A stretch of DNA of 64,000 nt, taken from the NCBI GenBank assembly GCA_021737145.1, contig JAIPEN010000014.1, positions 37,782 to 101,781 on the forward strand, given 5' to 3'. The notes under the pieces were generated by a model. That model had not been told where the DNA came from and did no database searches. It saw nothing but the letters and a program-made list of their open reading frames with translations. The DNA is from Desulfarculaceae bacterium (GTDB lineage Bacteria; Desulfobacterota; Desulfarculia; Desulfarculales; Desulfarculaceae). Position 1 is the stretch's first letter, and each line of letters starts with the position of its first letter. Below, piece by piece: positions 29,201 through 38,689 of the stretch. A program made the position numbers and the translations under genes.

Positions 29201-32200
29201 GCCCGGGCGTCTTCCAGGGACTGTTGCCGCCAGGCGGGCATCAGGCGCTTTAGCGCCCCCAGGCGGCGCTCGGCGATGCGGGCCGCGCTGTCTTCGGCCG
29301 CCAGGCTGCCCTGCCGCTTGTAGAACAGCCAGGCCTCGGGGCTCACCCCCGGTGGGGCCTCGGCCAGCATGGGCGCGATTTCGGCCTCGGCCTGGGCCGC
29401 CTCGATCTCGCGCTCGGTGGCGATGAGCCGGTCGAACACCCCCGCCATCTCCGGGCCCACCTTGTCCTGATCCTTGAGCGCCCCATACATCTGGATGAAC
29501 CAGCTCTTCATGCGGGCGAAAATGCCGGCCGTGGCCTTGCTGGGCGGGGTGCCGGTCTGCAAGTAATCGATTCCCGCCTCGGCGAACTTTTCCTCCTGGG
29601 CGCGGGTCCAGGGCTTGCCCACCTCGGCCCCCACGAACTTGCAGGCGGCCTCCCAGTCGGCCCTCAGGCGCTCCTTGACGTGCTCATAGCCCCGCAGGGT
29701 GGACGCGGGGTCCAGGGCCAGCTCTTCCAGCTCCCGCCGCCACACATGGACGATCTCGTGGGGCGCGCTGGTCAGGTCGGCGGCCTGGAAAAACTTCACT
29801 ATGGCCTTGTCGTCATCGTCAAAACGCACGCTGGCCTTGGGAACCTGTTCACCGGAGCCCTGGCCGGGCACCTTCACGTCCTGGAACAGCTCGTCAAGGT
29901 CCTTGCTTTTTTGCTCGGCCGGGCTTAAATTGTTCTTAGAAGGCTCCCCCTGTGGCGAAGGAACGCCCTGTTCGCCACTACGTCCGGCAAAGGTTGACGT
30001 ACCGCCGGAGGGGGGTGCCTTCTCCGTTCGGGCAAAGGCCGTCAGGAGCCAGGTTTTGTTCTGACGGTTCCAGTCCAACCGGATCACCGCCCGCTCAGCC
30101 TGTTCCGTCTCGATGTAAACCCGGTTCTGGTGCCGCACCGTGACCTTGCCGGTCTCCATAATCTCCGGCAGGCGCGGCAAGATGTCCTCGCCGTGCTTGG
30201 CCAGGATGTGGGCCAGGCCGAAGCCGCGCCGGTATTCGTTGCCGGGGTCGCCGGGCCGCCCCCAAACCAGGTCTATGTCGCCCAGCTCGGGGTGGTGGAA
30301 CGCGCCGGGCACCTCGCCGGTCTGCACGGCCATGAGCTTGGCTATGGCCTGCTCGGGCTGGCCCTTGAGCTGGGCGAACACCGGGCCAAAGGGGCCTTCG
30401 GTTTGGTAAAGCGAAAACCGCCCCAACTCCCCATATTCCCAAAGAACGATCGCATCTTCGCGGTTTTCCGGCGGGGTTTTCGCCCTGAGTTGTTTAGTGT
30501 AATTTCGCCGCCTGGCCGTATCTCGCGCCTCCACTTCACCCGCAAGGCGCTGATAGATTCCAAATGCTTTTTCGTCGGCGTCTTTCTCTAACTCAAGAAC
30601 CTCATTGGAGACTTTTTCACGGGCGGCCATTATTTCCGGATATTCGGGAGTGCCTACGGCCTCGCTTAGCAATTTGTTAAGCTGTTCAACTTCTTCCATC
30701 AGGCCCTTAATATCTGCCTGCATTTGCCTGTAAATTCCAACGGGGTGCCCGCCACGGGCGAAACCTTCACGGCGCTGTATCCAGTGCTGTATTTCATGGA
30801 TTAAAATCTCAAAGGCGGTGCTGTAATCCTTCGCAACAACCCTGATACCCCTGGCAGAAAGCGATCCGTTTTGACCGCCAGCAGCATAAACAGGATGAAC
30901 TCTCATGGCGGTTGGAACATCGGCGATGCTTGGATATGCAGCAAACAAGTCTGGATGGTTTATCACCATTCCCAAATTGATTTGGTCTTCATAATCCCAG
31001 TCGTCTACCCTTTCCACATGCTCTTTAAATGACGCCTTGCTATCGTCGATCTCAAAGCGCCAAATGTTGTCCATGCCCTTGAACCAACCGGTCGCCGCGC
31101 GAATTTCCTCCTTATCCGCTCCCTCAGCTTCCATGCTGATTGCCTTCTCAAGCTGGTCGTGTGCGGCGGTGGCGGCTTCTTCACCGGCATACTGGAAAAG
31201 CTCGGCCTCCGGCCCCCCAAACCAGTTGGCAAAGCTCTCTTCCGGGGTCAGCTTGATGATGGTCTGCTGGCCCCCGGCGGCCAGGGCCGCGTCCTGGGCA
31301 TAGCCCGCGAAGGCGTCGCGGACTTGGTTGGGCCCGTTGTCTTGCAGGAACATGGCCAGGACGGCCGCCTGCTCGCCCATCTCCGCCTCTTCGGCTCCGG
31401 GCAGGGCCTGCTGGCGGGCCAGCTCGCGCACGCTCTTGATGCCCGTGGCCTGCATCTTCACGGTGATGCCCAGGGCCTCGCGCAAGGCGGGCATGATGTC
31501 CCACTGGCCGCCCACGGCCATGATCTTGACCAGGCTGGGCAAGCTCCGGCTGATGTTGGCCAGCACTGAGCGGGGCAGGTTCTCGATCAGCTCGGCGTCT
31601 TGCAGGATGGCCCCCAAAACGGTGCGCTCCACCAGGCGCTTGCCGTCTTCATTGAGCTGGCCGAAGCGCTCGGACCAATACTTGTTGGCCTCTTCCTGGC
31701 TGATCACTCCGTCGTTCACCAGGCGCTGCAAGATTCTCTTGGCCACGTCGGCATTTGCCAGCAGTTCGCGCAGGGTGGCCTCGTGCTGGGCCAGCAGGGA
31801 GCCGATGCGCTCCAGGGTGGCCTGGGAGACGTTGTGCCCCATGGAGGCGGTGGCCGTGGTTTCGCCCATGGCCTGGGTGGGGGCGCGGTTGAAAAGGCTG
31901 GCCAGGCGGTGCAGCTCTTGGACGCTCTCGGCGGGCTGGGTCATACGGGCTAGCACCGGCTCGCGCATGGCCCGCACCTGCTCGGGGTCCAGGCCGAAGA
32001 TGGGGGCGCGGGCCTCCAGGTCCTGGCGGTAGGCGTCACCGTTGCCCTCTTCGCCATAGGCCCGGCTTATGCTCATGGCCCGGCTGTTGCCGCCCAGCAC
32101 CACCCCGCCCGGGGTGATGATCGGCGGGCCGTTCACCGCGTCGGGGTTGTCTGTGATCACATAGCGGGTGTTCAGGTTCTGGGCGTGGCGCACCACCTTG

Positions 32201-34218
32201 AGCTGTTCGTCCTGCTCGGCGTCATAGCGCCGCTCTTGCACGCCCTCGGGGTAGCCCTCGCTGGGCTTAAAGCTCACCGGATCGTGGCTGGTGATCAGAT
32301 CCCCTGCTTCCACCAACACGTAGACCCCGGGCAGGCTGCTGTCCCCGCCATGAATGCGCGTGGCGCTGCCCACGGACACCCGGCCCTGGTCATCACCGCC
32401 GCCCCCGCCGCCCGGCACCTCGAACTCGAAGCGGTCGAAGTAGTCCGCCGGGCGCACCCTGCGGCCCATGGCATTCCAGTCCGTGGCCCACCGCCGGGCC
32501 CTGGCGCCCATGAGCCGCGCGGTCAGCTCCGCCTCTTGCTCCGGCCGGCCCAGGTTCATCAGCTCGGCTTTGAGCTTGAACATCTCTTCTTCGGGCAAGT
32601 CCGGGTCGCGCCGCTCCAGGAGCCTGATCTCCGAGGGGGTTAGCTCCGTCCTAGCCGGGGGCGCAAAGGTCAGCTTGTCTTTCAGGGCCTCGCCCACCGG
32701 TCCGGACATAAGGCGGCCCATCTTCTTGGTGGGGAAGTTCACATTGGTGCCCAGGGCCAGGGCCTCTTGATACTCCTGGTCGCCGATCTCCAGGGCGGCC
32801 AGGGCCTCGGAGACCTCCATGGGGTCCAACTCGCCCATCTGATAGAGCTCATCAATGGCTCCAGCGGGCACATAGACCCGCTCCGGGCCCTGGGCCTTGT
32901 CGCGCACCGTCTCGATGAACTCTTCCATGGCCTCGGGCTCGCGTTGGCCCAGCTTGCCCTCCTGGTGGGCCTTCTGCACCGCCTCGGCCAGGCGGGGGGC
33001 ATTGGGAGCCACCCGGCGGTAAGACTGTATCTGCATCACATGGCCGGGCACTCCCAACAACCCCACCCCCAGGGCGGTGGAGCGGGCCGTTTCCAGGAAA
33101 CTGGGCACCTGGGCGGCCAGGCCCTCCAGGGCTCCCTTGAGATCGGCCTTGCCCTCCATGAGCCGCCCGGTCTGGGCGGCCACCTCGCGGGTCAGGTCCT
33201 GTAGAACTTCCTCGGTCACCTCCTGACCCACATAGGTGCCGTAGCTCTTGGTTGCCCGTCCCAGGGCCTCCACAAAGCTTTTCTTGCCCAGGGCTGCCGC
33301 CACCCCCTTGCGCAGTCCCTGGCTAAGCAGCTCGCGCCCACCGGGCACCGTTTTGACCAGTTGGCCGATCTGGGCCTGTTCCAGCAGGGCATTAACAAAG
33401 CCCACCGCGTTGCCCAGGGCCGCCGCCTTACTCGGCTCCAAGCCGTGCTTTTCCACAAACTCGGCCGCCGCGTGTCCGGCTTCTACCTTGGCGATGTAGT
33501 CGGCTGATCCGCCAGCCATTCCGGCGGTGAACCCGACCATGGCAGCGGCTGGAACCGTAACAATTTCTTCTGGCAAGGCCACCTGGGGTCCGAGTTGGCC
33601 GGCGATAGCCGCCGCGCCGCCGCCAACCATGGCCCCTTCCAGGCCCTGATCCACGGCCTCCCAAAGAAACAGCCCGCGCTGAGTCAAGAAGTTGGCCGCG
33701 CTTCCAATGGCCTCTTCCCACCAGTTGCGAGGAACCAGGGTGCCCTGGCTTTGCTCCTTGAGGTGCGCTATTTCAGAATCGACTTGGGGTGTGTGTTGAC
33801 CTTGCACATATTTTTGATGGTACAGCTCGCCCAGGCGGTTGCCCGCCGAGGCCCGCACCACGTTTTCCATGGCCAGCCGCCACACCCGCTCAACCGCCCC
33901 CAGGCTCTCCACATCGTCCCGGGCCAGGGCGGCATTTCGGGGGTTGGCCAGAAACTGGGCCAGGCCGGGGTTGGTGCGCTTTAGCTGGCTCAGGTCGGGG
34001 ATGGGATAGGCGGCCTGGGCCTTCAGGTCCGGGCTGTCCAGCACGGCCTGGGGGTGCACCCCCGTGCGCCTGCCGTAGGCCACGGCGCGGGCTGCGTCAT
34101 CTGGGTGCACCGTTCCGGCGGCCTTCCAGGCGTCGCTAAGCTCGTCGCCCTTATCCGGTAGAACGCTGGGGTCAAACTGAATCTCATCATCGTGAAGCTT
34201 ATTAAGGTCAAGAGGCAT
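26218..34218 (-). CDS. Giant polyvalent/internal virion protein (2666 aa): DdrB-like, two zincin-like HExxH domains, PBECR-like nuclease, LPD38-like C-terminus
   Basis: NPDAVNGPPIITPGGVVLGGNSRAMS; HEIQHWIQRREGFARGG (30784-30798); HEIVHVWRREL (29746-29760); AHILAKHGEDILPRLPEIMETGKV...WLLTAF. Confidence 0.85.
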   Translation of the reverse strand: MPLDLNKLHDDEIQFDPSVLPDKGDELSDAWKAAGTVHPDDAARAVAYGRRTGVHPQAVLDSPDLKAQAAYPIPDLSQLKRTNPGLAQFLANPRNAALARDDVESLGAVERVWRLAMENVVRASAGNRLGELYHQKYVQGQHTPQVDSEIAHLKEQSQGTLVPRNWWEEAIGSAANFLTQRGLFLWEAVDQGLEGAMVGGGAAAIAGQLGPQVALPEEIVTVPAAAMVGFTAGMAGGSADYIAKVEAGHAAAEFVEKHGLEPSKAAALGNAVGFVNALLEQAQIGQLVKTVPGGRELLSQGLRKGVAAALGKKSFVEALGRATKSYGTYVGQEVTEEVLQDLTREVAAQTGRLMEGKADLKGALEGLAAQVPSFLETARSTALGVGLLGVPGHVMQIQSYRRVAPNAPRLAEAVQKAHQEGKLGQREPEAMEEFIETVRDKAQGPERVYVPAGAIDELYQMGELDPMEVSEALAALEIGDQEYQEALALGTNVNFPTKKMGRLMSGPVGEALKDKLTFAPPARTELTPSEIRLLERRDPDLPEEEMFKLKAELMNLGRPEQEAELTARLMGARARRWATDWNAMGRRVRPADYFDRFEFEVPGGGGGGDDQGRVSVGSATRIHGGDSSLPGVYVLVEAGDLITSHDPVSFKPSEGYPEGVQERRYDAEQDEQLKVVRHAQNLNTRYVITDNPDAVNGPPIITPGGVVLGGNSRAMSISRAYGEEGNGDAYRQDLEARAPIFGLDPEQVRAMREPVLARMTQPAESVQELHRLASLFNRAPTQAMGETTATASMGHNVSQATLERIGSLLAQHEATLRELLANADVAKRILQRLVNDGVISQEEANKYWSERFGQLNEDGKRLVERTVLGAILQDAELIENLPRSVLANISRSLPSLVKIMAVGGQWDIMPALREALGITVKMQATGIKSVRELARQQALPGAEEAEMGEQAAVLAMFLQDNGPNQVRDAFAGYAQDAALAAGGQQTIIKLTPEESFANWFGGPEAELFQYAGEEAATAAHDQLEKAISMEAEGADKEEIRAATGWFKGMDNIWRFEIDDSKASFKEHVERVDDWDYEDQINLGMVINHPDLFAAYPSIADVPTAMRVHPVYAAGGQNGSLSARGIRVVAKDYSTAFEILIHEIQHWIQRREGFARGGHPVGIYRQMQADIKGLMEEVEQLNKLLSEAVGTPEYPEIMAAREKVSNEVLELEKDADEKAFGIYQRLAGEVEARDTARRRNYTKQLRAKTPPENREDAIVLWEYGELGRFSLYQTEGPFGPVFAQLKGQPEQAIAKLMAVQTGEVPGAFHHPELGDIDLVWGRPGDPGNEYRRGFGLAHILAKHGEDILPRLPEIMETGKVTVRHQNRVYIETEQAERAVIRLDWNRQNKTWLLTAFARTEKAPPSGGTSTFAGRSGEQGVPSPQGEPSKNNLSPAEQKSKDLDELFQDVKVPGQGSGEQVPKASVRFDDDDKAIVKFFQAADLTSAPHEIVHVWRRELEELALDPASTLRGYEHVKERLRADWEAACKFVGAEVGKPWTRAQEEKFAEAGIDYLQTGTPPSKATAGIFARMKSWFIQMYGALKDQDKVGPEMAGVFDRLIATEREIEAAQAEAEIAPMLAEAPPGVSPEAWLFYKRQGSLAAEDSAARIAERRLGALKRLMPAWRQQSLEDARAHPGQEIMAEVVELGGFVSGEVKDLLGEAEYKALMKKRPRLIKHEGSVSLEEYAAGRNLDPRELLGQLLATPTIGELQEAWLAKKTAEFDAEMTALEVGVGPEFLELLKAEQDMLAPGSGKAADAAAALQGGINERAAGVSTSELDRRDYNDLVAAMKDAATKAVEHYRAGRNAQAAQEKARQRAAADKIRERARARQEIAKAKEALDRAARLKPFDPQKGSGVDWDFLQQIRQLVGRFRNLPISFQARSDTPPLGEFLEGLKTNQEFAEDLIESMPEVPGSLESAQDWVDLKNIVKQLAHLGRQRGKLVWEGNAMTLEGAVLQMTKHLGKYKKHPIRKGWEELQDGKGRFKGRFRRAVAEMIKTEFLLRRADHWKHDGPFQRLIMHPIKKAEDYEFELGEHAFGRLKEIFEAIPLGERKGWRTRNIKIDGVPVLLNMEEVVMIGLNSGNSGNLRALKQSTSEHHAWLADPEAHQAVLNHLDERHWEMIQNIWALLDEFFPLLDETHHRMTGVHLVKVEPIKVQTRFGEIEGGYFPIISDPKFSPVTEAQQEAQAAKDYFAAVYGATSTRAGATHERTGSRQAPMLKLGTINQHLRSVLHDISHRPAVRDVQKVITHPVFREQFSEALGQESYKELRPWLQHIARPEYHRLLEMENWLDTLRRNATLVSLGLKATVSLKQGLSLTQTIDEVGLKWVRKGLARWMSNPAEATAFAQEASPALRNRSKTWDREAIELVQRVSPSGAKLKQQTAQVIMWPIRMVDLGTTTVTWLAGYEKAVAMGMTEHQAADFADGVMRTTQPAAGPKDLAAIYRKPGLWRILTMFQSFFSSFTNRAIEKGYKLAEGELGAWEGARAAWLLMVLPVFMAYLIDEQDIPDEADDYKDLGVKTVGYLLGGVPVIRDMWTAATGPWGYAMSPVQDGLETFSDLIKLGGRLAGGEDVAPELLAKKAVLAMGYALGLPARQMITTARGLAALAQGKTDSPLAPVLGPGREDK

Positions 34219-36186
34219 CTAGCGCGCCGCCCCTCTCTGCCGTTGGTCTGCCGGTGCAAACTCCGGGCGGTACCTTTTGATCATGGCGTCGATGTTCCGG
34301 GGTGTGGTCTTGTAGCCGTATTTCCCGAGTGCGGTCTCGGCCCAGCGGATCACCTCCGGCGGGTAGAGCTCGTTCAGCTCCTGGATGCTCTCAGCGTTCA
34401 GCACTGGCACCTGGTCGATGGTCACCCCCTGCTGGGCGGCCACGGTCCAGCGCCGCCGCTGGTGCACCGGCAGGTCGTTCCAGCTTTGGCCGTCCTTCTC
34501 GGCCTGCTTTTGGGCATTCACCAGCAGCTCGGCCGGGGTGTCGGGCAGGCGGGGGTCGTAGACCAGGCGGCCCTCGGCGTCGCGCAGCTCGGCCGGGGCC
34601 TGGCCGCTGGTCTCCACTTGGCCGGCCACGTATTCATATATCGGCCCCTCGGTGTCCCAGATGGTGCCGGACTCGGTGACCATCTCCTGGCGCAGGGCCT
34701 TGGCCACCTGCATCACTTTCATGTCCGTGGGGCCTATCTTCTCGGTGTCCATTTGGGCCCGGAGGGCCAGGGAGAAGCGTTGCACCTTTGCCTTGTCCTT
34801 CTCCTGGCCGGAGAACTGGGCCACCGCGTTCTTGAAGTAATCGAACTTGCCCCCGGCCGCCTCGCCCCTGGCCTTGGCCACCTCTTTCATGGCGTCATCC
34901 AGCTTGTCGGGCATAATGCCGATGGCCGCCAATTGCTCGCGGGTGTGGTGGACGCCCAGGTAATAGAGCTGGTGGGTGAACTCGGCCCATGCCTTGTCCG
35001 TGGTGGTGGTCATGCCCTTGGCCGCAGCCTTTTGCAGACGGAACTGGGCCTCGGGCCCCACGAACTTGAAGCGCCGCGCCCTGGACGCCGCGCCGGCCAG
35101 GTCTCCCCCGGCCATGAGCTCATAGGCTTCCTTGAGCTCGCGCTTGGCCCCGGCGGTCTTTAGCTGCCTCTCTTGCTCGCGGGCCTGAGCATCGAACGCC
35201 TGGACCATGTTCCACGCCTCGCGCACCCCGTCGTTGCCGTATTTTTCGATCACCTCTGGCCGCGCCAAATACTCGCTCATGGCGTTGTAGTTCAGGCCGT
35301 GCTTGCGCCTTAGATCGGCCACCAGCAGGTCCACCTGCTTTTCCTGTTGCTCCTTTTCCTGCTGGCGTTTGAAAATCTCGGCCTGCCGGGTCACCTTGAT
35401 GCGGTCGGTGGGGTCCAGGCTGGCCAGGTAGTCCGGGTCCTTGATGGCCGCCAGAAAGCCGGAGGGATCGGCTTGGGCTGCGGTCTCGGCCAGGAGCATG
35501 TCGGCCTGGGCCTTGAAGGCCAGCTTCTTCTTGGCCCCCGCCTCGGGGCTCAAGTAATTAAGCTCCACCCCCTCATTAACCATGTCTTCGTATTTGCTGA
35601 CCGCCAGGCCCCGGGCCTTGACCGTGCCCGCCTGGTAGGACTCGCTGAGCAGGTCCTTTTCGCGGCCCACGAAAGCCGCCCCCCAAACCGAGGACGCCTG
35701 CCGTCGGGCCATGCCGCGCACCTGCACATAGCCCTGCAACACCTGGCCATCGGCATGGGACTGGTAGCTGTCGGCCCAGGGCCCCACCAGGCCATCCGAA
35801 TACCTGCTCTTCAAATCCTGGGCCTTGGCCTGGTAATCCTCTTCCCACTGGGTAAAGTCGCCTCTGTCCTGGTAGGACTCGGCCAGGGTGGTCAGCTCAC
35901 CCCGCAAGGCCACCAGGTTGGCATTGCGCCGGGCCACCTGGTCGGTTTGGACAAGGCGCTGACCCTGGTTGTGAAGCTGCTCGCCCAAGCCCACCAGCAC
36001 GGCCATGGAGTTGGCCAAGGTATCGCTGGCCTGCACTGCGGCGTTCGAGCCCGCGCTGAGCGCCCCCGGGTCCATGCGCACTGCCGGGGCCTGGCCCATG
36101 CCGGGGTTTAGCTGGATGGTGCCGGATCGGCGCGGCAGGGACTGCCTGGATTGATAAGTCGGAATGGGCATGGTGGCTCCCCTCAC
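34219..36186 (-). CDS. Internal virion protein, gp15-position
   Basis: Position between giant virion protein and gp14-like; 655 aa helical. Confidence 0.6.
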   Translation of the reverse strand: MRGATMPIPTYQSRQSLPRRSGTIQLNPGMGQAPAVRMDPGALSAGSNAAVQASDTLANSMAVLVGLGEQLHNQGQRLVQTDQVARRNANLVALRGELTTLAESYQDRGDFTQWEEDYQAKAQDLKSRYSDGLVGPWADSYQSHADGQVLQGYVQVRGMARRQASSVWGAAFVGREKDLLSESYQAGTVKARGLAVSKYEDMVNEGVELNYLSPEAGAKKKLAFKAQADMLLAETAAQADPSGFLAAIKDPDYLASLDPTDRIKVTRQAEIFKRQQEKEQQEKQVDLLVADLRRKHGLNYNAMSEYLARPEVIEKYGNDGVREAWNMVQAFDAQAREQERQLKTAGAKRELKEAYELMAGGDLAGAASRARRFKFVGPEAQFRLQKAAAKGMTTTTDKAWAEFTHQLYYLGVHHTREQLAAIGIMPDKLDDAMKEVAKARGEAAGGKFDYFKNAVAQFSGQEKDKAKVQRFSLALRAQMDTEKIGPTDMKVMQVAKALRQEMVTESGTIWDTEGPIYEYVAGQVETSGQAPAELRDAEGRLVYDPRLPDTPAELLVNAQKQAEKDGQSWNDLPVHQRRRWTVAAQQGVTIDQVPVLNAESIQELNELYPPEVIRWAETALGKYGYKTTPRNIDAMIKRYRPEFAPADQRQRGAAR

Positions 36187-36938
36187 ACCGGGTATTGAGT
36201 GCCAAAGGCCCCGGGGCGACTAGATACCTTGAAACCGGAGCCGGTCTTGGGCACGCTGGCGGTGGAGGGACCGGAGGTGGGCACGCGGTAATACTGCATG
36301 GCGATGTTGCCCGCTCCGGACAGCAGGCTAGCCACGCTGCCCCAGCGGGCCGCGTCCGCCTGGTACCCAGCCGAAGCGGCCCCATATTTACCCGCCAGGA
36401 TGATCTGTTTGGCCTCCAGGCGGCCCAGCGCCGCCTGGCTCAGGGACTGGGCGGCCATGAGGCTGCTAGACATCTCGCTGGCCTTGCCGGTCAGCCGGAT
36501 GCGCGAGGCCTCCAGCGCCCCCTCTTCCATAAGGGCCGCCAGGTCTTCCTCGAACAGCTCGGCCCCCTCGTCCAAAATCTCGCCCAGGCCCGGGTCCGGG
36601 GCGAAGCCCGCCGACGCATAGGTGGCCACTTGGGTTTTTTGCAGGCGGCCGAAGCCGCGCCGGAAGCGCCGCACCTCGCGCAGGGTGGCCCGTTCCACGG
36701 CCAGGGCGTCGCCCTCGGACGCCGCGCGGTTTATCTTGCCGATGCGGGCATAGCTGCCCGCCTCCCAGTCCGAAAGGTCGGCGTTCATGTTGGTGATGGC
36801 GGATTGAATGGCCGCGTTCCGGCGGATCAGCTCGGCCTGGGATTCGTAGACGCCCGCAGCCGAGTACTGCGCCCCCGCCGAAAGCAGGGTGCCCCCAACC
36901 ATTCCCACTGTTCCTAGAATTAATGCAGTCGAGCACAT
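36183..36938 (-). CDS. Internal virion protein, gp14-like
   Basis: Ala/Gly-rich hydrophobic N-terminus, helical body, synteny. Confidence 0.65.
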   Translation of the reverse strand: MCSTALILGTVGMVGGTLLSAGAQYSAAGVYESQAELIRRNAAIQSAITNMNADLSDWEAGSYARIGKINRAASEGDALAVERATLREVRRFRRGFGRLQKTQVATYASAGFAPDPGLGEILDEGAELFEEDLAALMEEGALEASRIRLTGKASEMSSSLMAAQSLSQAALGRLEAKQIILAGKYGAASAGYQADAARWGSVASLLSGAGNIAMQYYRVPTSGPSTASVPKTGSGFKVSSRPGAFGTQYPV

Positions 36939-36945
36939 GGCCGCC

Positions 36946-38688
36946 TCACATATCGTTAGTGTTCATCTGGGGAATGATGCTGGTGATATTCAGGGGCAAG
37001 GGTTCCTCTTGGCCCACCTCGACCTGGCCATCGCGCACATAGTTGCCCGCCAGCACGCAGGGCTTGGTCTTGCCGGTGAACAGAGCGGCCGGCTGGTCCT
37101 CTTGTTGGTCCATCACGTCGGGCAGTATGGGCTGCATATCCTGGCCCACCTGGCCCACGTATCCGCCCACGCTTTTCTCCAGGCCCAGGATCACGGAGTG
37201 CAACCGCTTTTTCCCGCCCTGGGCGGTGCCATCGGCCGCGCCCGCCTCGATGGGCAGGGTTTGCAAGCGGCTGGTGTAGGGCAGCCCCACGTGCACCTTG
37301 CTGGCCGGGGTAGCCAGGCTTATCTGGCCGCTGGACACCACCTGGCTGGGCTGCACCGAACCGTCGGCCAGGATAGCCACGGTCATGCCTTCCAGGTGCT
37401 CCAGTCCGGTGATGGTGTCGGTCTCGGCCCCGTCATGGGTGATCCCCGAGTCCACATAAAAACAGTCCCTCACGTCGTCGAACTCATAGGATGCCAGGCG
37501 CTCGATGTAGCGCTTGGTTTGGCCGTTGATCTCCCGCTTGACCAAGGCCCATACTTCGTCCCGGTCCGGTCCGGGCTTTACCGCGATGCTTTCCACCTCC
37601 CCCTGGGTGGGGTGCTGGTGCCAGGAAACCACCCCTTCGGGGCGGTAATAGGTCATGCCCACCGCCCCGCCGTTGACCAGGTGGGACCACACCACGCTGT
37701 AGGGTTCCTCGGCATAGTCGAAATCCACAATGCCGCTGGCGGTGATGTGGTCGGCCCGCAGGGAGAGGTTGGTGCCCACCAGCTTTTCATAAGCCGAGTC
37801 ATAGACCAGCTCATAGAGCCGCCTGCCGGTGGGGCTTGCGAACAGCACGTTGTCGCCCGCCTTGCGGCCTTGCGCGGACTTGGAGCCCCGGGAGCCCTGG
37901 GGGTCCACCCGGAAGTTGGTGGGGGTTATGGGGTTCAGGGAGCTGGCCACCCCGCCGGCAATCTCGCCGCCCACGCAGCCGAAGATGAGCCGGTCGTCGG
38001 GCTCCAGCCATAGAACCTTGTTGGCCCGTCGGGCGCTGATGGTGCGAATAAAGGCGTCGCTGTCCCCGGTGCCGGTGGTCATGTCGGTATAGGCGTAGGT
38101 TTTGCTTATGTACAGGCGCAGGGGCTGGTCGGGGCATCCGGCCCAGAAGCTGCGGTCCTCATAGATGGCCACCGCGCCGGGGTAGTTGCCCGCTCCCCAG
38201 TCGCCCGGCGTGGCGGTGAAGGATACCGAGGCCACCGCCCAGTTGGTGTGGCCGCTACGGGCCAACTGAGCCGGAGCCACGTCGTTGTGCGCCAAATACG
38301 CAACGTCCATGTGCTGGAAGTGTTTGAGGGCCGCGAGCTGGGCCTCGCTGTGCGCCCCGGTGATCTCGTAGGGGTTGCCCGGGCTGCCCGGGTCCTCTAT
38401 CTGGCCGTCCTCGTAGAAAAAGCGCACATACCCGTCGCCCACCTCCAGGATATAGGCTTGGTCCTCGCTGAAAACAAAGGGGATCAGCCGTGCCTTTTTG
38501 TCGTGGTGCTTGGCCTCGGCTATGAATTCCCAGCCAGGGCGGCGGGTGACTCCGCCTTGGGGCAAAACGATGAAATTTTGCACCAGGGCGCAACCACTGG
38601 CCCAGAAGTCAAGGTCAGCCCGGCCCCAGAGTTTGGGGGAAATCTCGCCAGCGGAGAAGTGCGCGACTAAAGGGGTTACGCGGGCCAT
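36946..38688 (-). CDS. Tail tubular protein B / nozzle (gp12-like)
   Basis: FSAGEISPKLWGRADLDFWASGCALVQNFIVLPQGGVTRRPGWEFIAEAK. Confidence 0.85.
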   Translation of the reverse strand: MARVTPLVAHFSAGEISPKLWGRADLDFWASGCALVQNFIVLPQGGVTRRPGWEFIAEAKHHDKKARLIPFVFSEDQAYILEVGDGYVRFFYEDGQIEDPGSPGNPYEITGAHSEAQLAALKHFQHMDVAYLAHNDVAPAQLARSGHTNWAVASVSFTATPGDWGAGNYPGAVAIYEDRSFWAGCPDQPLRLYISKTYAYTDMTTGTGDSDAFIRTISARRANKVLWLEPDDRLIFGCVGGEIAGGVASSLNPITPTNFRVDPQGSRGSKSAQGRKAGDNVLFASPTGRRLYELVYDSAYEKLVGTNLSLRADHITASGIVDFDYAEEPYSVVWSHLVNGGAVGMTYYRPEGVVSWHQHPTQGEVESIAVKPGPDRDEVWALVKREINGQTKRYIERLASYEFDDVRDCFYVDSGITHDGAETDTITGLEHLEGMTVAILADGSVQPSQVVSSGQISLATPASKVHVGLPYTSRLQTLPIEAGAADGTAQGGKKRLHSVILGLEKSVGGYVGQVGQDMQPILPDVMDQQEDQPAALFTGKTKPCVLAGNYVRDGQVEVGQEEPLPLNITSIIPQMNTNDM

Positions 38689-38689
38689 G

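Noticed and set aside
26848-34139. Many plus-strand ORFs opposite the 2666-aa gene
   Set aside because: Repetitive HLGQ/GPG-type shadow composition without start-site context
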